A DNA stretch of 64,000 bases from Streptomyces sp. H27-C3. Lineage in GTDB: Bacteria; Actinomycetota; Actinomycetes; Streptomycetales; Streptomycetaceae. Both the position numbers and the translations under genes were made by a program. Under the pieces are notes generated by a model, which was not told the DNA's origin, made no database searches, and worked only from the letters and a program-made list of their open reading frames with translations. The DNA lies in contig NZ_JASITA010000006.1 of assembly GCF_030063415.1 (NCBI RefSeq), positions 1 to 64,000 of the forward strand. The letters run 5' to 3'. Numbering within the stretch: position 1 is the stretch's first letter; every line of letters starts with the position of its first letter. This document shows, in pieces, positions 46,539 to 54,382 of this stretch.

Positions 46539-46553
46539 CTGACGGATCGTCAG
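46539..46553 (+). promoter_or_regulatory. CTGACG-N3-CGTCAG palindrome, site A
   Basis: CTGACGGATCGTCAG sits 22 bases upstream of the first amidohydrolase start. The same palindrome occurs in front of the doxX gene and, with one changed base, in front of the second amidohydrolase. The form suits a TetR-family repressor. Confidence 0.7.
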
Positions 46554-46574
46554 ATCGACGCTACCGTTGCGCCC

Positions 46575-47804
46575 ATGGAGACATTCCCCAAGATCATCTC
46601 GGTGGATGACCACACCGTCGAGCCTCCCAACGTCTGGCGGGACCGACTCCCGTCCAAGTACCGCGACATCGGTCCTCGCATCGTCCGCGGGCCGGTGAAG
46701 CAGCTGACCTTCATCGGCGGCAAGTTCGCCCCCCTCATGGGCGCACCCGGTGACGACGGCCCCGTCGCAGACTGGTGGATCTACGAGGACCTGCATCGCC
46801 CCCTCACTCGCCTGGACACGTCCGTCGGCTACAGCCGCGACGAGATCAAGCTCGAAGGCATCACCTACGAGCAGATGCGCCCGGGGTCGTTCTCCGTCCC
46901 CGAACGCCTCGCCGACATGGACATCAACCACGTCCAGTCGGCCCTCTGCTTCCCGACGTTCCCGCGTTTCTGCGGCCAGACTTTCACCGAGGCGAAGGAC
47001 CGTGAGCTGGGCCTGCTCGGGGTGCGGGCGTACAACGACTGGATGGTCGAGGAGTGGTGCGGTCCGCTGGCGCAGGGCCGGCTGATACCGCTCACGCTGG
47101 TGCCGCTTTGGGACGCGGAGCTGGCTGCCGCCGAGGTACGCAGGAATGCTGCGCGTGGCGTCCGGGCCGTCTGCTTCTCGGAGATCCCTCCGCACCTGGG
47201 GCTGCCGTCCATCCACACGGACTACTGGGACCCCTTCCTGCAGGCCTGCGACGAGACCGGCACGGTAGTTGCCATGCACATCGGTTCGTCCTCGCGCATG
47301 CCGTCCACGTCTGCGGATGCACCGGCGGCCGTCGGGTCCACGATCACGTTCGCCAACTGCTGTTTCTCGATGGTCGACTGGCTGATGAGCGGCAAGTTCG
47401 ACCGCTTCCCGAACCTCAAGATCATGTATGCCGAGAGTCAGATCGGGTGGATCCCGTACGTACTGGAGCGCGCGGACGTGGTCTGGGAGGAGAACCGCGG
47501 CTGGGGTGGCGTGGCCGACAAGGTATTTCGTCCGCCGTCGGAGCTATTCCGTGAGCACGTCTACGGATGCTTTTTCGACGATGCGTTCGGCCTGAAGAAC
47601 CTCGACTCGATCGGTGTCCCGAACGTCTTGTACGAGACGGACTACCCGCACAGCGACTCGACGTGGCCGAAGTCCAAGGAGGTAGGCGAGTCTCAGATGG
47701 GCCACCTGGCGCCTGCGGTGGTGGAGCGCATCGTCCGCGGCAACGCGATCGACCTCCTCGGCTTGACCCCGGACGGCTTATGGTCCAGTTCGGCGTCCGG
47801 CTGA
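46575..47804 (+). CDS. amidohydrolase-family protein (ACMSD-like TIM barrel), paralog 1
   Basis: The 409-residue protein belongs to the amidohydrolase_2 group (aminocarboxymuconate-semialdehyde decarboxylase-like): IISVDDHTVEP with the first metal-ligand region, NHVQSALCFPTFPRF, MHIGSSSRMPS with a conserved His, MYAESQIGWIPYVLERAD and the terminal YETDYPHSDSTWP with the metal Asp. Family members decarboxylate or hydrolyse aromatic acids and related compounds. It resembles the protein at 49439 over its whole length and shares its promoter palindrome. Confidence 0.88.
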   Translation: METFPKIISVDDHTVEPPNVWRDRLPSKYRDIGPRIVRGPVKQLTFIGGKFAPLMGAPGDDGPVADWWIYEDLHRPLTRLDTSVGYSRDEIKLEGITYEQMRPGSFSVPERLADMDINHVQSALCFPTFPRFCGQTFTEAKDRELGLLGVRAYNDWMVEEWCGPLAQGRLIPLTLVPLWDAELAAAEVRRNAARGVRAVCFSEIPPHLGLPSIHTDYWDPFLQACDETGTVVAMHIGSSSRMPSTSADAPAAVGSTITFANCCFSMVDWLMSGKFDRFPNLKIMYAESQIGWIPYVLERADVVWEENRGWGGVADKVFRPPSELFREHVYGCFFDDAFGLKNLDSIGVPNVLYETDYPHSDSTWPKSKEVGESQMGHLAPAVVERIVRGNAIDLLGLTPDGLWSSSASG

Positions 47805-47957
47805 TGGTTCAGGCTTGTCCTCAACCGCTGGGCTGGGGGGTGACTGGGTGCCGTACGTGAGTGCGGACCTACGATTCCTGGCGCCGCTCTGGGCAGGGTC
47901 GGAACTGGAAACGGAGCGTCAGCCACCGAGTCCGCCCCCGGCCCTGCTCTGATGCAA

Positions 47958-48521
47958 TCAGCTTGTGTCGTCGTTTCGGCGGGCTGGGGGTAGGAGGAGA
48001 TCCCGTTCGGGGTGCTGCTCGCCGGTGACGCGGCCCTGGACGCCGAGGTCTATTCGCGCAGCTTCGTGAAACTCGTTGATCTCTCGGAATGCCGCACGGC
48101 TCCGTGCACGCCAGTCGTCCAAAGTTCCGGTGATCTTGCCTTCGGCCTGCCAATCGAGCTGCAGAGCTGCGGCGTTCAGCTGGTGGCCGGCCTCTACGAC
48201 GGCATCACCGCCGAGCAGCATGACTTGCTCGAATACCCGCCCTCGCATGCGAGAAGCTTCCCTCAGCTCCTCAAGCAAATCGGCCTCGGGCTTCCCGCTC
48301 GGACGGATACCTTCCTTGTGCTCGTAGAGCTGTACAGCCAGGAAGATGCTCGCTCGCACCCTGTCGACGTAACCTCCGTACGCGTCGATCTTCCTGTCGT
48401 CCCACCGCGTTAGCAGCACATACCGGTTGCGGCTCCGCTCCATGGCGTAAGTCGCCAGGTGCGTCGTGAGCGCGCCCAGCAGCACGGCTGCAATCGTTAC
48501 GAGCTGCTCAACGGCCACCAA
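47958..48521 (-). CDS. single-pass membrane protein of unknown function
   Basis: The 187-residue protein has one N-terminal helix (VEQLVTIAAVLLGALTTHLATYAM) followed by a long helical cytosolic region (SRNRYVLLTRWDDRKIDAYGGYVDRVRASIF...). Proteins of this shape are common in Streptomyces mobile DNA, function unknown. Upstream, at 48,540-48,577, the stretch CTTAAAGATGTCTAGAGG and following ATCTTAGGAG resembles the GntR-type operators found near 56 kb. Confidence 0.7.
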   Translation of the reverse strand: MVAVEQLVTIAAVLLGALTTHLATYAMERSRNRYVLLTRWDDRKIDAYGGYVDRVRASIFLAVQLYEHKEGIRPSGKPEADLLEELREASRMRGRVFEQVMLLGGDAVVEAGHQLNAAALQLDWQAEGKITGTLDDWRARSRAAFREINEFHEAARIDLGVQGRVTGEQHPERDLLLPPARRNDDTS

Positions 48522-48807
48522 CTGGTCCCCCAGACATGAGACTTAAAGATGTCTAGAGGATCTTAGGAGTGAGACGCGAGACGCGTCCCCCCAAGAGCCA
48601 TGCCGCTGTGCCCAGGCCCTGCGGCTGACCATCCGCCGCTCGTCGGAGCTACGAGAAGCTACAAGGCACTGAAACAGGAGGTGTCCCTGCCCCGGTTTTG
48701 GTCATCCGGGCAGGTCGAGCCACTTGGAGTGACGCTGTGACAGCTGTGACACTCCCCCTGTTTCAGCTGCTTGCTCCGGCAGGCCATGCCGAGTTGAGAG
48801 CGCTCAA

Positions 48808-49257
48808 CTACAGGAACAAGCCAAGAACGTTGTCGATTGACCAGTTCTGCCAGCTCATGGCGAACAGCGCGACGACGGAGATCAGCGCCATCATCAGGTT
48901 CTGCCCCTGCTCGCCCCAGTCGTGAATCATCAGAATGAAATAGATCAGGTTGAGCACGAGCCCGCAGACGAGCGCGATGGGCGTCAGGAAGCCTGCGATG
49001 AGGCCGAGGCCGAGAGCCAACTCCGCGTAGGCGACGATGTACGCCATCAGGCGCGGGTACGGCTTCGCAAACCGGTTGAAACCATAGCGCACGAAGGGCC
49101 AGCGATGTTTGTCGGCGATGCCCGCGGCCCAGGTAATGCCCCCGCCGCCGAACCATGTTGACTTGTCCTTGTGGCGCCAGCTCTCCAACCACCACAGGCC
49201 GAGACCGATTCGAAGTACGGCCAGCCACTCGGCCCCGCTGAACCAGATCGACTGCAT
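48808..49257 (-). CDS. DoxX-family membrane protein
   Basis: The 149-residue protein has four membrane helices and begins WLAVLRIGLGLWWLESWRHKD, as DoxX proteins do, with the ELALGLGLIAGFLTPIALVCGLVLNL centre. DoxX-type proteins serve as quinol-linked or redox-stress membrane subunits; here it is divergent from the second amidohydrolase and shares a regulatory palindrome with both. Downstream, around 48,727-48,754, a GGAGTG/CACTCC hairpin may end the transcript; no other gene is seen in 48,522-48,807. Confidence 0.88.
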   Translation of the reverse strand: MQSIWFSGAEWLAVLRIGLGLWWLESWRHKDKSTWFGGGGITWAAGIADKHRWPFVRYGFNRFAKPYPRLMAYIVAYAELALGLGLIAGFLTPIALVCGLVLNLIYFILMIHDWGEQGQNLMMALISVVALFAMSWQNWSIDNVLGLFL

Positions 49258-49276
49258 CGTGTACCCCTCTCTGCGC

Positions 49277-49303
49277 GCTGAACTGACGATGCGTCAGTTC
49301 AGC
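49277..49303. promoter_or_regulatory. 27-base perfect palindrome in the doxX promoter, site B
   Basis: GCTGAACTGACG and its exact reverse complement flank ATG; the core CTGACG-ATG-CGTCAG matches site A. It lies 20 bases upstream of the doxX start. Confidence 0.8.
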
Positions 49304-49378
49304 TGATGCGGATCGATCTCGCAAGGGGTGAAGTTCTTTCCATCTGCTTGCTGTTGATCAGGTGAGCCCATAACCTAA

Positions 49379-49397
49379 ATCTGACGAGTAGTCAGAT
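49379..49397 (+). promoter_or_regulatory. CTGAC-N5-GTCAG palindrome, site C
   Basis: ATCTGAC-GAGTA-GTCAGAT lies 42 bases before the GTG of the second amidohydrolase and differs from sites A and B by one core base. Confidence 0.7.
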
Positions 49398-49438
49398 ATG
49401 GGCCGGGCGGAACCGGCGAGCAGCAGGAGGCAACCGAC

Positions 49439-50677
49439 GTGACCAGCGATGCGAGTGACGCCACGGATCTGCCCAGGATCATCAGCGTGGACGACCATGT
49501 GATTGAGCCCGCTCACCTCTTCGATACCTGGCTTCCGGCCAAGTACCGCGACAAGGGGCCGCAGCCCTTCACTGCGGGTATCGGCGAGCTGCAGTACATC
49601 GGTGGGAAGTACCGATTCACCACGGATCCGGCCGGCCAGCTCACCGACTGGTGGAGGTACGAGGGGCTGGTCTTCCCGTACAAGAGGATCATTGCTGCGG
49701 TTGGCTTCTCCCGGGACGAGATGACGCTTGACGGCATCACACGGGAGCAGATGAGGCGAGGCTGCTGGGACCCGAAGGCCCGCCTGGCGGACATGGACGT
49801 CAACCACGTGGAGGCATCGCTCTGCTTCCCCACCTTCCCGCGTTTCTGTGGGCAAACGTTTGCCGAGGCGCAGGACAAGGAGGTGGGTCTCGCCTGCGTG
49901 CGCGCGTACAACGACTGGATGGTGGAGGAGTGGTGCGGTGACAGCGGCGGCCGGCTGATCCCGCTGTGTCTCATCCCGCTGTGGGACATCGACCTTGCGG
50001 TAGCCGAGATCAGGAGGAACGCCGCGCGCGGCGTCCGTGCGGTGACCTTCAGCGAAATCCCGACGTACCTCGGGCTGCCGTCGATTCACTCGGGTTACTG
50101 GGATCCATTCTTCGCAGTGTGCGAGGAGACCGGCACCGTCGTGAACATGCACATCGGATCTTCGTCACAGATGCCGGCTGCTTCGCCGGACGCACCGCCC
50201 GCCGTCCAGGCGGCCTTGAGCTTCAACAACGCCATGGCGTCCATGATGGACTTCCTCTTCAGCGGTGTCCTGGTGAAGTTCCCACGCCTCAAGCTGGCCT
50301 ACAGCGAGGGGCAGATGGGCTGGATTCCCTACGCACTGGAGCGTGCCGACACAGTGTGGGAGGAGCACCGTGCCTGGGGTGGGGTCAAAGATCTAATCCC
50401 CGAGCCGCCGTCCACGTACTACTACCGGCAGATCTTCTGCTGCTTCTTCCGCGACAAGCACGGCATCGCCGCAATCGACGCCGTCGGCGTCAACAACGCC
50501 ACCTTCGAGACCGACTACCCGCACGTCGACTCCACCTGGCCGCACACGAAGCAGGTGGCTGCTGACCATATGGCAGGCCTTCCGGAGGACGTGGTGTACA
50601 AGCTGCTGCGAGGCAACGCCATCCGTATGCTGGACCTGTCCTTCGATCGGGACCGGGCGGCTGCTGTAACTGCCTGA
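49439..50677 (+). CDS. amidohydrolase-family protein (ACMSD-like), paralog 2
   Basis: The 412-residue protein parallels the one at 46575: IISVDDHVIEPAHLFDTWLPAKYRDKGP, GFSRDEMTLDGITREQMRRG, CFPTFPRFCGQTFAEAQDKE, AYNDWMVEEWCG, MHIGSSSQMPA, YSEGQMGWIPYALERAD and FETDYPHVDSTWPH. The shared motifs cover both metal sites, so both copies appear active. The strongest differences are in the loop around residues 50-85, which may set substrate choice. GCAGCAGGAGGCAACCGAC precedes the GTG start. Confidence 0.88.
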   Translation: MTSDASDATDLPRIISVDDHVIEPAHLFDTWLPAKYRDKGPQPFTAGIGELQYIGGKYRFTTDPAGQLTDWWRYEGLVFPYKRIIAAVGFSRDEMTLDGITREQMRRGCWDPKARLADMDVNHVEASLCFPTFPRFCGQTFAEAQDKEVGLACVRAYNDWMVEEWCGDSGGRLIPLCLIPLWDIDLAVAEIRRNAARGVRAVTFSEIPTYLGLPSIHSGYWDPFFAVCEETGTVVNMHIGSSSQMPAASPDAPPAVQAALSFNNAMASMMDFLFSGVLVKFPRLKLAYSEGQMGWIPYALERADTVWEEHRAWGGVKDLIPEPPSTYYYRQIFCCFFRDKHGIAAIDAVGVNNATFETDYPHVDSTWPHTKQVAADHMAGLPEDVVYKLLRGNAIRMLDLSFDRDRAAAVTA

Positions 50678-50766
50678 GCTGGGGCGCCGGCCACGACGGT
50701 GGGTGCTGAGGGCGCACTTTCCCTCAGCACTACGGTTGGGGTGGCACTCTGCGGAGAGGCAATCGA

Positions 50767-51690
50767 ATGAGCAAGCAGACGTCAGAGGCCCTGGTCACCT
50801 TGGGTCGCTGGTACGTGCGCCATGCTCCAGGCTCGATCGGCAAGGCGCCGATGGCCGCGACATACCTGAATCCACGGTTGCGGGAGTACCCGCGCCGGCG
50901 CCTCACCCGTACTGAGTTCGGCGCCGAATTCGCTGTCGATACCCAGGACCTCATCCAGCGCTACATGTACCTGTTCGGGGTGTGGGAGCCGCGCATGACG
51001 CAGTGGCTCAAGCACCGGCTTCGGCCCGGCGATACGTTCGTGGATGTCGGGGCCAACATCGGCTATTTCAGCCTCCTTGCCTCGCGCCTGGTCGGGGATG
51101 AGGGCCAGGTAGTGGCGATCGAGGCATCACCGGCCTTTCATGATGCCGTTCTGCGGAATGCTCAACTCAACGCCTGTCGTAACATTCGCGCGGTCAACGC
51201 TGCTGCCTCCGACAGCAAGCGGCTGCTGACTTTCACGCTCGCCAGCTCGCACAACATGGGCGCGAACAGCATCGTTCCTTACGACGGCCCCGCGGAATCT
51301 ACGTTCGAGATCGAGGCGCACCCGCTGACGGCGATGCTCAGCGCGGCAGAGATCGCAAGTGCCCGAGTGATCAAGATTGATGTAGAGGGCGCAGAGGGGG
51401 GCGTAGTGCAAGGCATGGCTTCCCTGCTCGACCAGCTCCGCCCGGATGCCGAGATCACTGTCGAGGTCACGCCTGAGCGGATGGCTCAGCTCGGGGACTC
51501 TGTCGCAGAGCTGATGGAGACGATGCGTGACCATGGTTTCCACGCCTACCGCCTCGCCAACGAGTACGCCCCGGAGACCTATCCAGCGGCGATACGTGGC
51601 GCCTCCTCCGTGCCGGTTCGATGGCGGGGGCCTGTCGTGGACGAGAGTGATTTGATCTTTTCGCGGGTCGAGGCCGAGACGCTTCCATAA
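50767..51690 (+). CDS. FkbM-family SAM-dependent methyltransferase
   Basis: The 307-residue protein has the FkbM domain: GDTFVDVGANIGYFSLLASRL (SAM motif I), VVAIEASPAFHDAVLRNAQLN, and ARVIKIDVEGAEGGVVQGM. FkbM enzymes O-methylate sugars, polyketides or peptides. It begins 89 bases after the second amidohydrolase, on the same strand, with GGAGAGG before the ATG. A strong hairpin follows it. Confidence 0.92.
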   Translation: MSKQTSEALVTLGRWYVRHAPGSIGKAPMAATYLNPRLREYPRRRLTRTEFGAEFAVDTQDLIQRYMYLFGVWEPRMTQWLKHRLRPGDTFVDVGANIGYFSLLASRLVGDEGQVVAIEASPAFHDAVLRNAQLNACRNIRAVNAAASDSKRLLTFTLASSHNMGANSIVPYDGPAESTFEIEAHPLTAMLSAAEIASARVIKIDVEGAEGGVVQGMASLLDQLRPDAEITVEVTPERMAQLGDSVAELMETMRDHGFHAYRLANEYAPETYPAAIRGASSVPVRWRGPVVDESDLIFSRVEAETLP

Positions 51691-51694
51691 AACT

Positions 51695-51725
51695 GCCCGG
51701 CTCCCCTTGGAAAGGGAAGCCGGGC
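51695..51725 (+). terminator. terminator after the FkbM gene
   Basis: GCCCGGCT...AGCCGGGC pairs around a CCCC...GGG extension, beginning 5 bases after the stop at 51690. The stem is long and GC-rich, with no T-run. Confidence 0.75.
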
Positions 51726-51777
51726 CACAGCCGGACGGGAAGAACGGAAGTGCCGCTGAGGCTTTGTCTTCCCGGTG

Positions 51778-51813
51778 TCACCATGCGCAAGCGTCGCAAT
51801 CGGCAAGCGTCAT
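51778..51813 (-). CDS. 11-residue mini-ORF MTLADCDACAW
   Basis: An ATG overlapping the stop of the DUF7848 gene (ATGA) opens an 11-codon frame, MTLADCDACAW, with GGAGG seven bases upstream. The preceding genes in this operon are all joined by the same four-base overlap, so the ribosome would run straight into it. It holds a Cys-x2-Cys pair. A tiny precursor peptide or chance frame are both possible. Confidence 0.4.
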   Translation of the reverse strand: MTLADCDACAW

Positions 51814-52046
51814 GACTCGTCCTCCTCTCGGGATACCCGGGCAAGGTCAGTGAACACCCGCCGAAACAGCTCATGTCCAGTCCGGCCCGTGTGAGTCAGG
51901 CACCACATCTGGGCGCTGTCCGCGTCGTTCATCGGTCCGGAGGTAGCCCTGCACCGGTCGTTGACGCAGAACGCTTCGGCGGTGATACCGCCCTCGGGCG
52001 CATGTCGGAGCGTGTGTCGCACGTAGCGGACCGCAGCGCGGCTCAC
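51810..52046 (-). CDS. DUF7848-type small protein
   Basis: The 78-residue protein (AVRYVRHTLRH..., C-x4-C, MWCLTHTGRTGHELFRRVFTDLARV) matches a small family common in Streptomyces next to GntR regulators; the four spaced Cys/His residues suggest a zinc knuckle. The GTG start overlaps the previous stop. Function unknown. Confidence 0.7.
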   Translation of the reverse strand: MSRAAVRYVRHTLRHAPEGGITAEAFCVNDRCRATSGPMNDADSAQMWCLTHTGRTGHELFRRVFTDLARVSREEDES

Positions 52047-52438
52047 CGAAACGCCTCGGACTCGAAGTCAGGCTCATCGCCATCGTTGCTGTCGGCGGGC
52101 TCGTCGTAGTTCGCTGCGGGCAGGCGCGCACCTCTGCTCGTCGCGATCCGCAGCGCGGCGCCGAGAGCATCGGTCACGAAGGTAAGAGCGAGACGAAGGT
52201 CCTGTGGGTCCGCATCCCGGGCCGCCACAACGCCTTGGACAGATGTCAACGCCGTATACCCGTACGTCAGTTGTTCCGCTTCTACTTCATCGGCGATCCG
52301 CGACACGAGGCTTTCGGAGCCGTCCGAGCTTAAGTAGCACGGATTCCCCTCAGGGCTGGCCCATGGAAGTAGTCGGAGACGAGAATCGGTCTGTTGCTCA
52401 GGAGACGGGGGCAGTTCTTTGTTCGGGTTGTACGTCAC
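52043..52438 (-). CDS. hypothetical protein in the GntR operon
   Basis: The GTG at 52438 overlaps the GntR stop and gives 131 residues beginning MTYNPNKELPPSPEQQTD. It has a central helical segment (LVSRIADEVEAEQLTYGYTALTSVQG, RLALTFVTDALGAALRIA) and an acidic C-terminus. No family is recognised; the shape is that of a small cytosolic element protein. Confidence 0.7.
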   Translation of the reverse strand: MTYNPNKELPPSPEQQTDSRLRLLPWASPEGNPCYLSSDGSESLVSRIADEVEAEQLTYGYTALTSVQGVVAARDADPQDLRLALTFVTDALGAALRIATSRGARLPAANYDEPADSNDGDEPDFESEAFR

Positions 52439-53172
52439 TGGGATGTCTCCAGCTCCTGGTCGTGTTCTGACGTAATGAAGACGGCCTCGGTGCGGTCGCC
52501 AAGGAGGACGAGGAACGCCACTTCGACGACGCGCCCGGTGGTATCCGTCCACGTGCGCTCGACTGCGAGCACGGCGGCCCTCGTGGTGATGCCTAGCGTC
52601 TGGGCCTCTGCCAGGGTCGGCGGCCGGGCGGTCACCCGTTCGACCACCGCTGCGAACTGGATGCCAGCTGCGGCAAGGTGGTCCCGGACGTCGCAGCCCC
52701 AAGGTGACCGGCTCGTCTCGGGCATGTTGAAGGTCGCCACAGAGCGGGGGACGTAGACGCGGGCCAGGCTGAGCGCTGAAACTCCCTGATGACTCAGGTA
52801 GATGTACTCGGTCAACTGGGAGCCCAGTGGCACCTGCAGGAGCGCGGACAGGTCGGCGGGTGCGTCCAGTTCGTTTGTGCTGACGCTGACATGAAGCTCG
52901 GTCGGGGCTGCAACCTGTTGATCTGCCGCGCGGCGGTCGTTGACGTACGTGATGCGTTGGGTCGGCCGACGGACGAAGTTTCCGCGGCCGTGGAACTTCT
53001 CCACCAGGCCCTCGCCCTGGAGCAGCTCCAATGCGTACCGCAGAGTCGGCTTGCTGACCTTGTACCGGGAGGCGAGTTCCTCCTCCGGGGGTAGTTGCTG
53101 CCCCGCTGCAAGTGCGCCGGTCGTGATGAGGTTCCGGAGATCGTCTGCGATGTGCTGGTAGCGGACAGCCAT
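52435..53172 (-). CDS. GntR-family regulator with UTRA domain
   Basis: The 245-residue protein has the winged helix (YQHIADDLRNLITTGALAAGQQLPPEEELASRYKVSKPTLRYALELLQGEGLVEKFHGRGNFVRRP) and a UTRA effector domain. It closely resembles the regulator at 55136, including FHGRGNFVRRP versus KHGRGNFVRRP, and KorSA-type regulators of Streptomyces AICEs. It heads an operon of three to four overlapping small genes. Confidence 0.92.
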   Translation of the reverse strand: MAVRYQHIADDLRNLITTGALAAGQQLPPEEELASRYKVSKPTLRYALELLQGEGLVEKFHGRGNFVRRPTQRITYVNDRRAADQQVAAPTELHVSVSTNELDAPADLSALLQVPLGSQLTEYIYLSHQGVSALSLARVYVPRSVATFNMPETSRSPWGCDVRDHLAAAGIQFAAVVERVTARPPTLAEAQTLGITTRAAVLAVERTWTDTTGRVVEVAFLVLLGDRTEAVFITSEHDQELETSQ

Positions 53173-53181
53173 AGCTGTGGA

Positions 53182-53250
53182 TCACCATTTCCGTTTGGCG
53201 GTGAGGTGCTGCATGACCGGTGCTGCAGATCGGCGGATTTGGGCGAACAT
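53182..53250 (-). CDS. possible 22-residue peptide upstream of the GntR gene
   Basis: A frame of 22 codons (begins MFAQIRRSAAPV) with GGGAG nine bases before the ATG ends just before the GntR start. It could be a leader peptide or chance. Confidence 0.25.
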   Translation of the reverse strand: MFAQIRRSAAPVMQHLTAKRKW

Positions 53251-53263
53251 GCTGGTCAGCTCC

Positions 53264-53578
53264 CTATGGCTGATGGCTTCGCCCTCGGAAAATGCCGACT
53301 GTCGCGGTGGTGTCCTTGCGAACAGCGGCCCATACGGAGAGGCCGCTCGCGCTGCTGTCGACTTGGCCGGACCAGTCGGCTGTCGCCAGCAGCGCCAATA
53401 CCTCTCGCCACGACTCGGCGGAGAGTGATTCGGGTACTTCCGCCTCGATGTGTGTGTGATCGGAGTAGTCCGTCACCTGCGGGATGAGTCCAGCGGCGGC
53501 CAGTCGTTCGAAGATCGTGTCGGCACGAACTTCAGGTGAGGGCACAAGGCGTTCCTCCATAGCCGTGAGATCACTCAT
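53264..53578 (-). CDS. hypothetical protein, 104 residues
   Basis: The protein begins MSDLTAMEERLVPSPEVRADTIFERLAAAGLIP and has alternating helix and strand pattern with an early Asp/His-rich segment (YSDHTHIEAEV). No family is recognised. It is divergent from the GntR gene at 53627 across a palindromic operator, so it is probably its target. Confidence 0.6.
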   Translation of the reverse strand: MSDLTAMEERLVPSPEVRADTIFERLAAAGLIPQVTDYSDHTHIEAEVPESLSAESWREVLALLATADWSGQVDSSASGLSVWAAVRKDTTATVGIFRGRSHQP

Positions 53579-53592
53579 GGTTAAGGTGGTTA

Positions 53593-53609
53593 ACTACCTT
53601 ACAGGTAGT
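53593..53609. promoter_or_regulatory. ACTACC-N5-GGTAGT operator between divergent genes
   Basis: The perfect six-base arms are separated by TTACA and lie 18 bases before the GntR start at 53627 and 15 bases before the divergent gene at 53578. Confidence 0.65.
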
Positions 53610-53626
53610 GGACTAGATTTTTCTAT

Positions 53627-54382
53627 ATGCGTGAGCAACCGCCCTACCTTCGGATCGCTGAAGAGCTCGCTGAGCGCATCGCGAGTCAGGAATGGGTGCC
53701 AGGAGACCGGCTACCGTCCCGTGCCCAACTTGCCCAGGAATGCGGTGTGGGTGACAACGTCGTTCGCCGCGCGCAAGAACTGCTGATCTCGCAAGGAGTT
53801 CTCGAAGGTCGTACGGGGTCAGGGACCTACGTCGCCGAGCCGCGGACGCGTGCGCGGATGGTCCGGGCACTGCATCGGGAGCTGACCGGAGGACCGCCGT
53901 TCCGTGCGGACATGTCCGCGCTCGGCAAGTGGGGATCGTGGGAGACACGCACCGAGGCCAAGATTCCGGCTCCCGCAGACATTGCCAGGCGCCTCGGAAT
54001 CACCGAGGGGGACCTCTGCGTGCGGACGGCGTACGAGTTCCTGACGGACAACAAGCCCGTCTATCTGTCGACGAGTTGGGAGCCGTACAGCATCACGGCC
54101 GGAACGTTCGTGGTGCTGCCGGAGGGCGGTCCTCATGCCGGAATCGGTGTGGTTCGCCGCATGGCGGAGATCGGGATCACCGTTGACCGTGTGGTGGAAC
54201 AGCCGGAGCCGCGAAAGGCGACCGCCGAGGAGGCAGGCCTCCTCGGCGTACCGCAGGCCGTACTGGTCACGCATATTCGGCGGACCTACTACAGCGACGA
54301 TGGCCGAGCGGTAGAGACGGCGGACATCGTCGTCCCCGCAGCCCTGTGCGAGATCGTCTACGAGGCAGCGACTAGCCCTTGA
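53627..54382 (+). CDS. GntR-family regulator with UTRA domain, second type
   Basis: The 251-residue protein has the winged helix (YLRIAEELAERIASQEWVPGDRLPSRAQLAQECGVGDNVVRRAQELLISQGVLEGRTGSGTYV) and UTRA domain. It differs from the two minus-strand KorSA-like proteins and resembles the stand-alone GntR regulators of AICE conjugation (Kor-type). It ends 11 bases inside the tail of the opposite glycosyltransferase gene. Confidence 0.9.
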   Translation: MREQPPYLRIAEELAERIASQEWVPGDRLPSRAQLAQECGVGDNVVRRAQELLISQGVLEGRTGSGTYVAEPRTRARMVRALHRELTGGPPFRADMSALGKWGSWETRTEAKIPAPADIARRLGITEGDLCVRTAYEFLTDNKPVYLSTSWEPYSITAGTFVVLPEGGPHAGIGVVRRMAEIGITVDRVVEQPEPRKATAEEAGLLGVPQAVLVTHIRRTYYSDDGRAVETADIVVPAALCEIVYEAATSP

